In this document: piece after piece, positions 1-12,037 of the stretch
Layout of the letters: the number at the start of each line of letters is the position of its first letter
Position numbering within the stretch: the first letter of the stretch is position 1
Assembly (NCBI GenBank): GCA_905178155.1
Contig: CAJINV010000002.1
Span: 11,971,102 to 12,035,101 of the forward strand
Direction: 5' to 3'
Length of the DNA: 64,000 nt
Source: Amoebophrya sp. A120
Taxonomy: Eukaryota > Sar > Dinophyceae > Syndiniales > Amoebophryaceae
Program-made: the position numbers and the translations under genes
The notes under the pieces: generated by a model
The model's input: only the letters and a program-made list of their open reading frames with translations
What the model was told of the DNA's origin: nothing
Databases searched by the model: none

Positions 1-689
1 CACTCGCACTCACTCTCACGCATTGCATTTTCATGTATGACTACAGCGCTGGACTGGGTATGTTGCGTCTCATCTCGTCGATTTCGTTGATCACGGCATG
101 ATGCTTCTTCTCGCCTGTCCTCGGTTTCGTGCTTCTTGATTGTTTCGTCCTCGTGCAAAAACACTGACTGCGTCCGCAAGAAAAGCTGCAAAGCACTCGT
201 AAAATAAACGTTTCTGACGTCAAAATTCGTTTCTTCGTCTTGTTTGTCGTCGTGACAATCCACTTTGTACTTGCAGCGGATTTCCTCGTGCAACATTTAC
301 ATTTCGTCCGTCGTTTTTCAGGCCGATGCAATTTTCTGCACTAATCCTCTTCATACGTCGTGCGTTTTCTTGGCAATGTGTAGATATATATTCCGACATT
401 CCACCACCTCCTCCACCTCCAGAGTCAAGGATATTGTTGTCTCCCCGTAGTTGATAGACAAGTCCCGACTTTTCCGATTCTCCTTTTTACAGCGTTTGTG
501 TCCTCTTAAGTAGTAGATTTTAGATTAATGGTCATCCCGTGGTTGCATCCAGGTCAAATAGCACGGCTGCCAATTCTTGTTTAGTTCGGTCAACCGCAAC
601 CGCAACACAATTGCTCAAACTCTTTACTTTTTTACGTGAATAAGTGTAAGCGAAATGAACAAGGCGAAGAACACTAGAGCATGAGAAGG

Positions 690-872
690 GCATTTCCCCA
701 GCACGGAAGCAGAAACGTGCCTTGCACATCTGGAGCAAGGGGCGGTCTTTCTATCCCGATCTTCCTGGTAATTATCCTTGCCGCCATGAAGAGAGCCGTA
801 CTTGCGCGACATCCCCCAGGGTCCTTCAATCGGGCTGGAAAACACCTTGCCGCCTTTGCGTTGGTTGCACAA
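690..872 (-). CDS. Possible minus-strand coding exon
   Basis: On the minus strand this stretch reads as a polar, coding-like peptide (KVFSSPIEGPWGMSRKYGSL, then a GGKDNYQEDRDRK-like run and a C-x2-C pair) with many C/G third positions. It has no convincing ATG. A GT just after the ARH codons could be a splice donor, so I read it as an internal exon of an unrecognised gene. A plus-strand frame over the same bases (681-908) starts at ATG but reads less like protein. A second minus-strand frame with charged residues runs off the left edge near 1-170 and could be another exon. No function is proposed. Confidence 0.25.
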
Positions 873-1109
873 GGACCGATATCGTACGCAAAAGCTGCAG
901 CACTGTGAGGACTTTGTTCAATATTTTATTGTTGCCAAATGAGGAAGCGGAAAGCGAAAAGCGTTGTTCCACGGGGAACCAGTAATTGCATCGTGCATGT
1001 ATTCTTACATCCAACAGATGAAGCCCAGCGACAAGATAACAAGTCCCTGGGTAGCATCTAGTGAATGTTGTGCTTCCGTTGTGCGTACTTGTTCATCGAC
1101 TCAGTCCGC

Positions 1110-1277
1110 AGTGACGCAGTTTATTTTCTTCCGCGATACCGGAGGGAAGCTCGCGCCGCGAGGAGGATCGCGGCGGACACGGCCGAGAAGATCCAGAAAC
1201 TGTTTCCCGGGGCGGAGATCCTCGACTACTCATCTGAGGACGCTGGGGAGTTTGAACAACCCCCGTGGAAGCTTGCC
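1110..1277 (+). CDS. Orphan coding exon, unrecognised protein
   Basis: This frame has strong G/C third-position bias and an amphipathic, protein-like reading (YRREARAARRIAADTAEKIQ, then KLFPGAEILDYSSEDAGEF). An AG acceptor lies just upstream at the GACGCAG before 1120. The frame ends at a TATCAAAATGAAAATC stretch (1278 on) that resembles the left end of the C-rich introner family, so it may be an exon whose intron began as an introner. No matching right end was found nearby. I do not recognise the family and could not find partner exons; it may be a gene fragment. Confidence 0.35.
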
Positions 1278-1694
1278 TATCAAAATGAAAATCATTGCCC
1301 CATACAATATAGGCGTACGTCGTTGAAGTAAGTACTTGCAAATATGCATGACGATTTGTGGTGACACACAAGCAACTCGTACTCAGGGTACACTGTCTAC
1401 TCGAACTTGTATTTCGGATTTTGCATTGCAATTATGTATTCACACCGACGTCGTCATCTGTAAAGCACTCACTGGAGCACCCGTGCACACAGAAGTCTGC
1501 CAGGACGAGCGTTCGCTGAGAATTCGTGTGAGGCAGCGTTTTCATCATGATGGCGAAGACCTCAACACTGTAGGGAATGTTCCATATCAAAGAAATAAAA
1601 ACTGCGTGTGCTAGTGTTGTGGCAGAATATATAAATACAGAACAACGAACCCGACCTCTATAAATAAAATGGACACTATCAATAATATGTTGGA

Positions 1695-4600
1695 ATGAAA
1701 CGTCTCAGGCCGCGGTCGCTGTTTAGACATACGCGTCGAAGTTTGCCACTATTATTCCCATGCGATAGTCGTTCCCGTCCCGTCTGCCTGAAGAACTTGT
1801 ATTTATTTTCTTTCCATCTACTGCTACTGCAAGTGCAAGTGCAATCGCAAAGTCCTCTAGCCTTGCATCACACTATCACACGTTTTCTCTTCCATAGTGG
1901 AGCATGGGAAGACACCGAAGTTCTGGAAAAAAACGCTGACGATGCGGCAAGATACGGTCTAGTACCTGGTACTTGTCAGGCGCCCGTCGCTAACAAGGAG
2001 AAGAAGCCCCCGAGTGTGCTCGCGGACAAAACCTGCCAGAGCGTCTGCGTGGAAGAGGAAGACGCTTACTCCTGCTTTTTTGACCCTGCAACGCGGTGGT
2101 GTGCGTGCAAGGATTCAACAGGCAAGACCAAGCCGAAGTACGAAGTAGAGAGCGCAGATGCGGCTGTGACAGAAATCACGGAAGGACGGGCTGGCGAAAT
2201 TGACGCCTCATCTCCATCTTTATTTGGCGCGGGTAGGTGCACGGGTAACATCCTTCGTACCGTGAAGAATGCGGACGGGGCCACCGAGAATTGCCAGGAC
2301 CTCTGCGAAAAGAAAGAGACAGTGGTTCGCTGTTTCTTCGAGCTCACGACCGACCATGCCGGGTGCAAGTGCCGCGACAAAAATCACGAGTACGTTCCGG
2401 ACTACAAGACGCGCGAGGAAGCGGGAGCTGAGGCAGTTGTTGCGGAAACCGAAGAACTGGACGCTGGTGAAGCGGAACAAACCTTTTTCTACAGGGATCT
2501 GCTTCAGTGTGTGGCGCCTGCCGGGAAGAAAGACCTTGAGAGCGAGGTGTTTCGCGCTGTAGTGGATGGTAACAGACGGACCTGTGGGAACGTCTGTGAG
2601 CAAGACGGCAAGAACGACGCGTATTCTTGTTTTTTCGACCCCGCCACACGGGACTGTGGGTGCGTGCATTCGTTGAACAAATTCAAGCCGCATTACCTGG
2701 GCGCGGCGGAGAGCGTCCAGAGAGTGAGCGTCGAAGGCGCAGGAAGTGACGATAATAAAAACGTGGACTTCAACGGTCGCTGCAAGGGAAAGGCGACACG
2801 GACGCTTGGCGACGGTGGGAAGGGCTGCAGTGATGTGTGTGCGCAACAGCAGACCATGCTTGATTGCTTTTTCCAGGCTGACGCAAAGAGCTGCAAGTGT
2901 CGTGACGTGAACCATGAGTACCTGCCGATTTATGAAGCTGCCGATGCTGGCTCGGGCGACCAAGAGATCGTCGAGCCAACCACGGAACAGCTGACGCAGG
3001 CTGCCGCAGAACCGGACAAGAATGGAGATGGAGAGCCTGAAAGTATTGCATTGCATCGCTGCAGCGCTCCCGGAGCAGATGCCTCGATGAGCAAGGTCGA
3101 CCCGTCGAAGAGCTGTGCCACTGTCTGCACAGAAAAGAAAACCGCGTACTCCTGCTTCTTTGATCCCGCCGCGCGGGATTGTGGATGCATTGACAAACTG
3201 AATGGGTACGTCGCTCAATACGACCCTCCTACACAGGCCAGGCAGTACGTCAAAGTGGAAGACGTTGCACAAATATCGCTAGAAGCCGACCTCCTCGGCT
3301 GCACGGGAAGCGCCGTCCGCAAGGTGTCGACGTTGGCCGGCACCGAGCAAAAGTGCAGTGAGCTCTGTGTGAGCAAAACCAGTCTGATGCAGTGCTTTTT
3401 CGAGGCCGAGGCGAAGGCGTGCCTCTGTGGAGACAAGACGCATACGTATGTTCCAGAGTACGCGACCGCACCCTCGGCTGCGCCGGAAGATGAGACCGTA
3501 CACGTGGACGGTCCGACGGAAGTGAAGTTTGATCAAGCGTGGAGCGAAGCCTTCTTCCCGAAACAGTGCGCGGCGCCCTCGGACACAGACAGCAGGGTCT
3601 TCCCCCAAAAGAAGTGTGGGGAAATTTGTGAAAACAGCAACCACGATGCCTACTCCTGCTTTTTTGATCCGGCATCGCGGGACTGCGGTTGCGTGGACTC
3701 GCTGAGTCTGTACATACCCTTGTACGAGTACAAACCGGACTCAGACCCTGATGCTCTCACACAAGAGCTTGCGACCGCCGAAGCCGCTGCGAATTTCGGC
3801 AACAACCACTGCACGGGGAAGGCGCTGCGAAAACCCGGGGAAGACAGTGAACAGAACTGTCTTCAGCTCTGTGAAACCAAAACAACGGCGACTGAGTGTT
3901 TTTTCGAGGCGTTTGCGAAGGCATGCAGGTGCCGTGACAAGACTCACACTTTCATACCCGACTACGCGGACGGACAGCCCCCACCCGACGCGGTCGAGAT
4001 TGTGGACGTAGCTCCAGTAGTGCCCACAAAACTGCCATCGGCTACAGCGGGTAATTACTTACTTGATGTCGGCCGGTGCGCGGTCCCTGACGGCACCGAC
4101 GGAAGCACGAAAAGCAGGGTGTACCCAAAAGAAACCTGTACTGAAATTTGCAGCGCAAGTGGGGATGCGTATGCGTGCTTTTTTGATCCTGCAGCGCGTG
4201 ACTGCGGCTGCGTGGATAAGGGGTCGTCGGAATCGGAATCGCTGTACAAGCCAGACTACGAGCACACGCCCGCTAGTGGTCCGGCAACTCCTGTAACCAC
4301 TGAAGCAGCACGTGAAGGTACAGTCGCAACGGACTTCGGAGCAGACTGGTGTGTGGGAAAGCGACAACGCAGCCCGGAAGGCAGCGAGAAAAAATGCGAT
4401 GAAATTTGTGCAGAAAGGAACACTGCGTCGGAGTGCTTTTTCGGTACCAATTCGGAGTTGTGCAAGTGCCGCGACGTTCAGCACAAGTACATTCCGGAGT
4501 ACGCCGCGGACCAGGAACCGTCCGAGGCCGAGGAGATTGTGGACGTAGCTCCAGTAGTGCCCCAAAAACTGTCACCGGCTGAAGCGGGTAATTACTTACT

Positions 4601-7600
4601 TGATGTCGGCCGGTGCGCGGTGCCTGACGGCACCGACGGAAGCACGAAAAGCAGGGTATACCCAAAGAAAACCTGCACTGAAATTTGCAGCGCAAGTAAG
4701 GATGCGTATGCGTGCTTTTTCGATCCTGCAGCGCGGGACTGCGGCTGCGTGGATAAGGGGTCGCCGAAATCGCTGTACGAGCCAGACTACGAGCACACGC
4801 ATGCTAGTGGTAGTGAGGCAACTCCTGTAACCACTGAAGCAGCAGGTGCAGGTACAGTCGCAACGGACTTCGGAGAAGACTGGTGTGTGGGAAAGCAACA
4901 GCGCAGGCCGGAAGGCGGCGAGAAAAGATGCGATGAAATTTGTGCAGAAAGGAACACTGCGTCGGAGTGCTTTTTCGGTACCAATTCGGAGTTGTGCAAG
5001 TGCCGCGACGTTCAGCACAATTACATTCCGAAGTACGCCGCGGACCAAGAACCGTCCGAGGCCGAGGAGATTGTTCCCGAGCAGGGTGGTCCGACGCTGT
5101 TATCGTCAACCGCTGCTGCGGGCTTAGCCATGGAATGCACGGGTGATGCGGCTCGGCAAAGCAAGGTGTTGTCAAAATTCAATTGCGAGCAAGTCTGCAC
5201 CAGTCGCGAGGAAGCGTACAGGTGCCTCTTCGACCCCGCGGGGCGTGACTGCGCATGCACGGACAAGGACGGCAAGTTCACGCCAAACTACGCCTATGTT
5301 AGCGGCAGTGCAACAGTACTCACTCGAGCAGACGCGGAAAATCTGGACGCAGACCTCTTCAAAGAAAAGGGTCGCTGCACTGGCAATGAAAAAAGGGTGA
5401 GTTCCCATGATGGGAAGACTACCTGCAGGGCTTTGTGCGAGCAGCAAACGACCGCGCTTGAGTGCTTCTTCGAAGACAATACGCAGGCGTGCGACTGCCG
5501 GGACGTGAAGCATGAATACGTGCCCGACTATCACGCCTCTGAAGCAGCTGCTGGGCACCAGGGCGATCAAAATGCAGAAGCGCAGGGTCAGACTAACCCT
5601 GCGCTGGCCGGAGACTTGTCCACCGTCGCCACTGGGGGTGAGGAAACAATGCTTTTCGAGGAGGGCACAATTCCCGGCGTGGGCGGGCTGAAGTATGAAC
5701 CGACGAGCACCGGGCGCGATGCGGCCACCTTGGGGTTCGCGAACACCGTGAACGACCGGCTTCTGAAAGAAATGCACGACATGGACGCCAAACTCACCGC
5801 CGCGGCCAACGCCGCAGGCGCGGAGGCGAAACAGACGGCCGCCACCCTGCGTCCGGTGTTTCTCACGAAGCAGCTCAGGTTTTTGCAGCAGGCGGACCAG
5901 GTGACGAAGTTTTTCACGGACGAGGTGTTTACACTGATGGTGAACCAGACCACGCTGACAGCAGACGTCGCCATCGCGCTGGAGGTCTCGCAGTACGCCA
6001 ACGCGACGTCCTCGGGCGGGGCGAAGAGCGCGGCCAGCAGCCTGGTGGTGCACGAAAAAGCCGTCGAGACCGCTGCGCGCGCGTTCGCGATGCGCATGCG
6101 GCAACACTTGAACGACCACACGTCGGAGACGTCGGACCTGCCCTGGGCCGCGGAGTGGGCGCCGGAGACGTCCGCAGGTGCGACGCACCGGCCCGGGAGC
6201 GTGGTCCCGCTCTACGCGGAAGTCTCCCAAGTGAAGCAGATGGACGCGGCGCTGATCGACACTTTCCTGCGCGAAACCGTCCTGAAGAGCGGCGTGGTGG
6301 AGAATGCAAAGCCGGAGGAGGAGAAGGAACTGAACCACACCACGCAGAAGTTTTTCTACGACCTGCGTGGGGTGATGCTGGACTCCGTCGCGCTCGGGGG
6401 CGACACGGTGCAGGACCGGCGCGCGGAGCTGTACGGCCACGCCGTACGGGACCTGTTTTTCGCCACGTTCGCCGGGCCGGTGGTACTGACGGAGGCGGCG
6501 GCCCAAGAGCTGGCCGACAAGCTCGCGGCCGCAGGGAAGCCGGCCTTCGACGGGCGCTGCGCGGGTTCTGATGCGAGTGGCGACGGCTGTGAAAAGCTGT
6601 GCAGCGAAAAAGTTGACGCGCACAACTGCTTCTTCGCGGCCGAGGGGAAGAACTGCCAGTGCCACGACAAAAACTTTGAGTACTTCGCGGACTACAACAC
6701 TGCCCTCGTCGCGAGCGCCCCACCGCGCGCGGAGGCGTTCGCTGCCGAAGCCGTGATCGCAACCGACGCCCAGGAGTTTGCGCGGAAACAGCGTGTGGCG
6801 GTCAAGGCCGCCCGCGACTTGCGCACAACGGTCCTTCGCGGAGCCAGCAGCAACTTTGGCGTGTCCGCCTCTTGTTGCGGAGACGCCCTTTCCGCAGCCG
6901 AGCGATTGAGCGGAGACGCGCCCGAGCAAGCGACAGCTGCAAAAGGTTTGTTTGGGTCCGCCTCTTCTTCCTTTGCACAAACTGTGCCGGCGGTGGAGCG
7001 CTGTCCGGACGTCAAGCAACTCGCTGTAAAGATTCAGGGTGACATCACCACCGATCTGCTTGGGGACGCAAACGCTGACGTGCGGTACTTCAACCTGTAC
7101 CTGGGCGCCGACATGCTGGAAACGCAGCAGGGGCCGGAAGAGGACAGGCGTGTGCGGTTCGTTCTCCGTGAGGCCATCGTGACGAGCCCGTCGCAACCGC
7201 AAGGCGGTACGTGTGCTGCATTTGTCTCTATTGAGGTTTTCCGGTCTCATTTTTGTTTTGAATTTGATGATTTTGTTTCTAGGTAGCATCATTCCGCACG
7301 ATCCACCGTGTCGTACCACAAGAAAAATAACAACTGTAAACCAGGCATTGTTCCTTCGGTTTCGCACAAAGTGCTGGTCGTATCCGCCGTGGATTTCTTT
7401 GCGTTGGCGAAGCCGTTGTTTCAATTTTTGGAATGGGATTGCCCGGCCGAGTGCTTCGTGGTGGTGTTGGGCAGCCAGTTTGAGCTCGGCGGGCACGAGA
7501 CTATTGGGCAAGACACGCTCGCGCTCGACGAGCGGGCTTACCTTTCCTGGCTCAAGAAGCACGTGTACATGTTCAGCGACCGCGTCCGCTTCGCGCTGCT

Positions 7601-8762
7601 CAGCGCAGACTACCGGTCTCACCTCCTGGAGTGGATGGGCAGTCAGCGGCTCTCCTACAATCTGCCGGAGGAAGTTCAGACCCGGGCCCTGCTGGTGTCG
7701 AACCAGTACAACGAGCACATCGGAAGCGAACAACCCGCAGCACCGACACTAAGCCCCTACGACGTGCTTGCGCTGCTGGAGTCGCAGGTCGAGGCCCTCT
7801 GGCTGGGGCGGCAACTCCAGAAAATCAGTGCTTACCAGGAGGAAGGAGCCGACACATCGTTCGAAGTCATATCGCTCAGCGAGGGGGTCTCCTCCGCTGT
7901 GGCCTTTATAGCAGTGGGCGGGGAGTGGACGTGGCCTCCCGACGACAATGAAGGTGTGGATCGCGACGTCGCCATCAACAAGCATCATGAAAGCTGCACG
8001 AAGAAAAATTTGGACGAAAATTTTACAGCATTAATGAAGGTGCTGGACAGCTACAAGCAGAACCAGGACGACGGTGACGCCACAACCGGCGACGCCAGCG
8101 GCGGCACCGCGACCGGCGACAGCGGGACCGGCGGCACCGGCAGCACCGGGACCGGCGACGCCAGCGGCGGCGGGGACCAGGGTGCCAGCGACGCAGCCGG
8201 TACTGCTACGAGTTTTACTACACTAAAAGCTGAAGTCAACGATGAAATAAAGGAGGACGAGCGGAAAAATTTCTGCAAGCGCCTCTTTTCGTGCGTGTAC
8301 GATGGCGCCGAGCCGAAGAGCCTGATCCCGCTGTGTTTCTTCCCCCTTGACCCCGTCACGGTGCACATCCCGGACACGAAGGTACTGAGTGTGGTGGCAC
8401 CATCGCCGGACTCTGACCAGAGCAGCGAACCGCACCAACTCGTTGCCGTGCTGAGCGACCACGAAGGATCGCAGCACCAGAACATGTGCCATGTGTATGA
8501 GCCACCTAGGGCCGTGCTCACCGCGGGATGGGACGAGAAGACGACCGTACACGGCCTTGTGCTCCACCCGGATCACTGTGATGCGACGAGTACTACATGT
8601 ACTATCGTGACGGAACACGGCCAGTTCATCGAAGCTCCAACGACCAACATTCGATGGACTAAAAGGGAGGAGGGGAGGGCGTCTCTCTTCTCGGACGACA
8701 CTGTCAAGAATCTATCCCGCGTAAAAATGTTCCCACGGGATCAACGGCCACAGTATGTATAG
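1695..8762 (+). CDS. Giant secreted protein with alternating six-cysteine repeats
   Basis: Two exons, 1695-7206 and 7345-8762, joined by a GT-AG intron (GTACGT to ACCAG); the join keeps one frame of 2,309 codons. Residues about 33-50 form a hydrophobic stretch after a basic N terminus, so it is probably a signal peptide or anchor. From there to about residue 1,290 it carries 14 six-Cys repeats that mostly alternate between two kinds: one with AYSCFFDPA-RDCGC (7 copies) and one with ECFFE---CKCRDK-H-Y-PDY. An eighth copy of the second kind lies near residue 1,640. Between and after them are Ala-rich, helix-prone segments. The second exon adds a region of about 470 residues with a Gly/Thr/Ser/Ala low-complexity tract (8067-8215). 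I recognise no named domain. The repeat design suggests an extracellular or surface protein of an alveolate; this is inference. The ATG is the first in frame. Confidence 0.75.
4000..5073 (+). repeat. In-frame 537-bp tandem duplication inside the Cys-repeat gene
   Basis: Two adjacent 537-bp units (179 codons, starting near 4000 and 4537) encode nearly the same A+B repeat pair. Both begin GTGGACGTAGCTCCAGTAG and contain the NYLLDVGRCAVPDGTDGSTK stretch. The few differences are mostly single substitutions and a short gap, so this repeat pair was duplicated much more recently than the others in the protein. Confidence 0.85.
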
Positions 8763-9172
8763 TATGAGCATTCATGCCTAAGTACAAGTTCCTATCTAAT
8801 CCTATACTCTCTCCCGAGTAGTGGTTTGTCGTGCGAGATGAAGCAGAACTTTTCTGCCATGCCTGCTCACGCTCGGTAATGTCAACATCAAATTTTCTTT
8901 ACGAAAAAAAAAAGTCAATTCTTTAGGTGCGTAGAAAAAGACGCCCTCAAACGATCGCCGCTGCGTTGTCAGGGGCATCTACTTATTTTTTTCAGGAGGT
9001 CGCTTGTACTTTTGTGATACAGTGCCGAAGAAGCTTCCTTTCATTTTGATGGTAATATACGTACTTCACGTGCCTGCGGCTTTCGATTCTTCATCGCGCG
9101 GCGAAAGTCGCAGGCACGTGGAGCGAGTTTGCAGATCAAGTAAAATCGTGTGATGTAGTTTGGCCAAATAAT
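8763..9172. other. Intergenic stretch with a strong hairpin
   Basis: I see no gene here. It holds A-rich tracts and one strong inverted repeat, listed separately, between the end of the Cys-repeat gene and the next start codon. Confidence 0.5.
9067..9120. repeat. 19-bp stem hairpin with CACGTG ends
   Basis: CACGTGCCTGCGGCTTTCG (9067-9085) is mirrored by its reverse complement at 9102-9120 with one mismatch (a G-U pair in RNA), around a 16-nt loop. It lies 50 bp upstream of the next ORF, so it could be a 3'-end or regulatory structure or a small relic. Nothing in the sequence decides between these. Confidence 0.7.
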
Positions 9173-10078
9173 ATGTGGGGGGAACAAAGTTTTGCGGAAG
9201 GATACGTTTTGATAATGCACCTCTCAGACCATGATTTGGCTGAATTCGTGAAGCACGACCCAGCGGACAACCCTTTGTTCAACTCCGCCGGCGTTAAGAA
9301 GCCATTAATGAACACAGCGACCGCCCGGCGTGTTGGGGACGAGCCGCACCAGGCCGTCCGTGGGAAGAAGGAGCCTCCACCGACGAAGAAGTTCTCGTCG
9401 TGGCGTTTCTGGGTGATCGTGGTTTGTCTGTGCCTGGTCCCGCTGCTAGTCACGGCGGTCGTGGTGTACCTGCTCTGCTTTCACAAGAAGGAGGACCAGG
9501 AGGAGGAGGTTCTCGGAAATACGAATCCCCCCGCCGGCACGGACCGGACGGGCAAGAGCCTGCGTTTGGAAGAATTTCTTGCCGGGAAGAACCTATCGAG
9601 TACTAAAGCGGAGGGGGACGACAGCGACAGCTCCGAGGACGATGGAACAAAGCCTCCGAAGTCGGTGGCGGAGCTGGAGCGGGACCTTTTGGAGGCGGGT
9701 CTCGGGGGGAAGTACGCCCGGGAACTGGCACAGTGGATATTTGACCAGCAGAAGCAGGCCGAGGACCAAAAAGCGGGAACTTTTGTGGCGACCGCGTCTA
9801 CACCGCTGTACTCGGCCATGCCGACGCCCTCGGACGCAGGGGATGTGGAATTCTACAGCGCCATCTTCGGGCAAATGGAGTCCGCCACTATGGGTGCGGG
9901 ACACCACAGTGTGAAGGCTGTGAAAAGTGCCCTTCGGCGGGCGAAAAAGAAAGCAAAGGGCAAAGCGGCACCGAAGAGAAAGGTTCAGTCGGTGACGAAG
10001 CTGCGCGGATCGTCGAGGAAAATTACCAATGAGGACGTTCCGGTCGCGACGTTTTTGTCAACGCAGCAAAGGATATGA
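9173..10078 (+). CDS. Single-pass membrane protein, unknown function
   Basis: A 301-residue open frame from ATG at 9173; a second in-frame ATG (MHLSDHDLAEF) at codon 15 may be the real start. About 80 polar residues are followed by one transmembrane segment (FWVIVVCLCLVPLLVTAVVV, residues about 80-103). Then comes an acidic Ser/Asp stretch, a helical region around KSVAELERDLLEAGLGGKYA, and a very basic Lys/Arg tail. No signal peptide is evident, so topology is unclear. I recognise no domain. Confidence 0.65.
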   Translation: MWGEQSFAEGYVLIMHLSDHDLAEFVKHDPADNPLFNSAGVKKPLMNTATARRVGDEPHQAVRGKKEPPPTKKFSSWRFWVIVVCLCLVPLLVTAVVVYLLCFHKKEDQEEEVLGNTNPPAGTDRTGKSLRLEEFLAGKNLSSTKAEGDDSDSSEDDGTKPPKSVAELERDLLEAGLGGKYARELAQWIFDQQKQAEDQKAGTFVATASTPLYSAMPTPSDAGDVEFYSAIFGQMESATMGAGHHSVKAVKSALRRAKKKAKGKAAPKRKVQSVTKLRGSSRKITNEDVPVATFLSTQQRI

Positions 10079-10364
10079 TAGTGGACAACTCTCTTCCCCT
10101 TCCCTCGCGTTCTTGTATTGCAACACAGCAAAAGCGCAAAATTCTAAGACAAATTGAATACATATACAATTCTATCCCTGTAGCCTTCGGGAAGTATGTG
10201 CAGTTGCATAAAGACAACTTCATTTGGAGGCCCAAATAGCAGTACTAAAGTATCGTGTATAAAAAGGAGCTGCAAAAATTTTCAGGAACAGGATGCTTTT
10301 GACTCTGCCCATGCGCTTTAACATCGACAAATGGGGAGGGAGTCGTGCACTATCATAAAGGCAG

Positions 10365-11024
10365 GTGCCCGGCGAGAGCGGTCTCCAGTCCGGCACAGGC
10401 TCCGCGGCCGAGCTAGGTAGTGCGGAGCAGGTCCGTGCACTTGGAGGGTTTGCGCCTGGAGTGCGGCGCGGGGCATCTCGCTCAGGTGCCGCAGCCTCGG
10501 CGAAAAAAGGAGCCCTTGGCGCTGCAGGTCCAAAGTCCTCAGGAGCTGCCAGCAGTACCGTACAACCGAAGTCAGGTGGCAGCTCAGGACGCAGCAGCAG
10601 CAAACCAAAGTCGGGCCAAGCTTCACGAGACAGCAGCAAACCCAAGTCTTCAGGACCAGCACATCAAGACAGCGGCATCCTGGCAACGTCAGGAGGGTCT
10701 AAATTCATGTCAATGGCGAAAGCCAAACTTCAAGGTCGACCAGAGGGGTCGGCGGCAGACGCCCACTCAATATTGTCCGACGAGGTCCTCATTGTGTCCG
10801 GGGACCAATCCTCTGCGTCCGCAAGCGAAGAAGTACCGCAACCAAGCTTCGCTGATCGCCAGCAGGAACGGAACCAGCGCATTGTCGAGGAGGCGCGACA
10901 GTCACGGCAGCGCGTGGCGACTGAGGGTGAGGCGGAGAGCCTCCGCCAGGCGGCACATTTCTCGCTGTACACTAGGGCCGAAGTAGAGAGCGAGGGAAGA
11001 GAGGATGCTGCTGAGGAGCTGTAG
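10365..11024 (+). CDS. Low-complexity Ser/Gly/Lys-rich protein, 5' end unresolved
   Basis: The frame opens at a GTG right after an AAAGGCAG that could be a splice acceptor; TAA at 10356 closes the frame upstream. It reads Ala/Gly/Ser-rich with SKPKSG-type repeats, then a polar helical C terminus (FADRQQERNQRIVEEARQSR). The first in-frame ATG gives only the last 106 residues. A short upstream reading from ATG 10292 ends in a stop and could not be joined in frame by a normal-size intron. Probably the last exon of a gene. No domain recognised. Confidence 0.45.
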   Translation: MPGESGLQSGTGSAAELGSAEQVRALGGFAPGVRRGASRSGAAASAKKGALGAAGPKSSGAASSTVQPKSGGSSGRSSSKPKSGQASRDSSKPKSSGPAHQDSGILATSGGSKFMSMAKAKLQGRPEGSAADAHSILSDEVLIVSGDQSSASASEEVPQPSFADRQQERNQRIVEEARQSRQRVATEGEAESLRQAAHFSLYTRAEVESEGREDAAEEL

Positions 11025-12037
11025 AATCAAGAAAAGCAGCTCTCAAACTCATCTTGCTCTTCCTGCTTCGGCTTGGTATGTTGAAAGTGAATTCTAGTTG
11101 TTTCTCCGCCGTGGTTTTGAAATCTGAAATCACGACGAAGGAGAAACAAAGATGGCATCTTCACGTTTAAGTAGTTTTTTTTTTTCGTATTGTTCCTGTT
11201 AGTTTTTCCGCTACTGTATGTCTTGTCAATTGAGCCTTTTTATTTTTTGTACTCGTTTTTCTTTTTGTATTTGTGCGCATACGAACCCATTTCACAGCTG
11301 CTCGCCCGCAATCGCAAATCGAGCTCAGGCCATTTCCTTGCGGAACACGGCATTCGAAGGAGATGAAAACTTCCAGATTGCAACGCTCATTGATTTGAAT
11401 TTGATTTGTGGCCGCACATGCTGCATGTAAAATATTCCACGCTCTTCCTCGCGCTCTTGCTTCGTAGACGACAAAGACAAGCTAAAATAGCATGGGGATG
11501 ATGCTGAGTTACCCGAATCTTCAATATCGCCCCCAAAACTTGCTAGCACAAAAGAAGACCCCTGAAATTAGATTTGGACACCAAACCCATTAGATCCCCT
11601 GAAATTGCATTTCTAAACAAGTAAAGCTTTGTTTCAAGAAGTTTTTGCCATCCATTTTTAAATAGCGCTGCCTGTATTTCAATGAAAAACCAGCGACCTG
11701 CATAAGTCAAATCGAATCGTGTTCCGTATGTTTTCATGGAGTTCGAAGTGTCCGAAGGCTTTTGGCCGGCATGTTTTTCTTGTACTGCGGTAAAAGAAAA
11801 GAAACTACGTAGAACCTTAGGACAAGTCGACCGAGAAAACAACCGAAGATCCGTTTTCGTGTGGCTTTCGCTCTCAAATAAGAGTACCATCCGCCCGCGA
11901 TTACTTTGCGCAGGCACTGAAGTCGTGTCGGTGCGATCATGATGGATGATTTTGCTTCGGATACCAGCTGCTGGGTGCGGATCCGGATCATTTTTTCTAG
12001 TGCCGAGTACTAGCTGTCCCAGCAGCACAACATAATA
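11025..12037. other. Intergenic, no gene seen
   Basis: There are T-rich tracts, an imperfect inverted repeat near 11103-11147 (GTTTCTCCGCCGTGG against its near complement) and only poor open frames. A minus-strand frame (11543-12400) runs into the next gene and looks like a shadow of it. Confidence 0.5.

Noticed and set aside
1627-1670. TATATAAATA and TATAAATAAA as TATA boxes for the Cys-repeat gene
   Set aside because: AT-rich words of this kind are common here, and dinoflagellate promoters are not known to depend on canonical TATA boxes.
2220-3272. 350-codon minus-strand frame
   Set aside because: Shadow of the repeat-coding plus strand; its apparent internal repetition is only the antisense of the Cys repeats.
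5172-7733. 853-codon open frame on the minus strand
   Set aside because: It lies antisense to the Cys-repeat gene, where GC-rich third positions remove stops; it reads as Arg/Leu/Gly/His-rich noise and lacks repeats or domains.
10420-10986. Alternative 188-codon frame with an ATG
   Set aside because: The overlapping frame at 10365 has regular SKPKSG repeats and a helical acidic C terminus typical of protein; the ATG frame is irregular.
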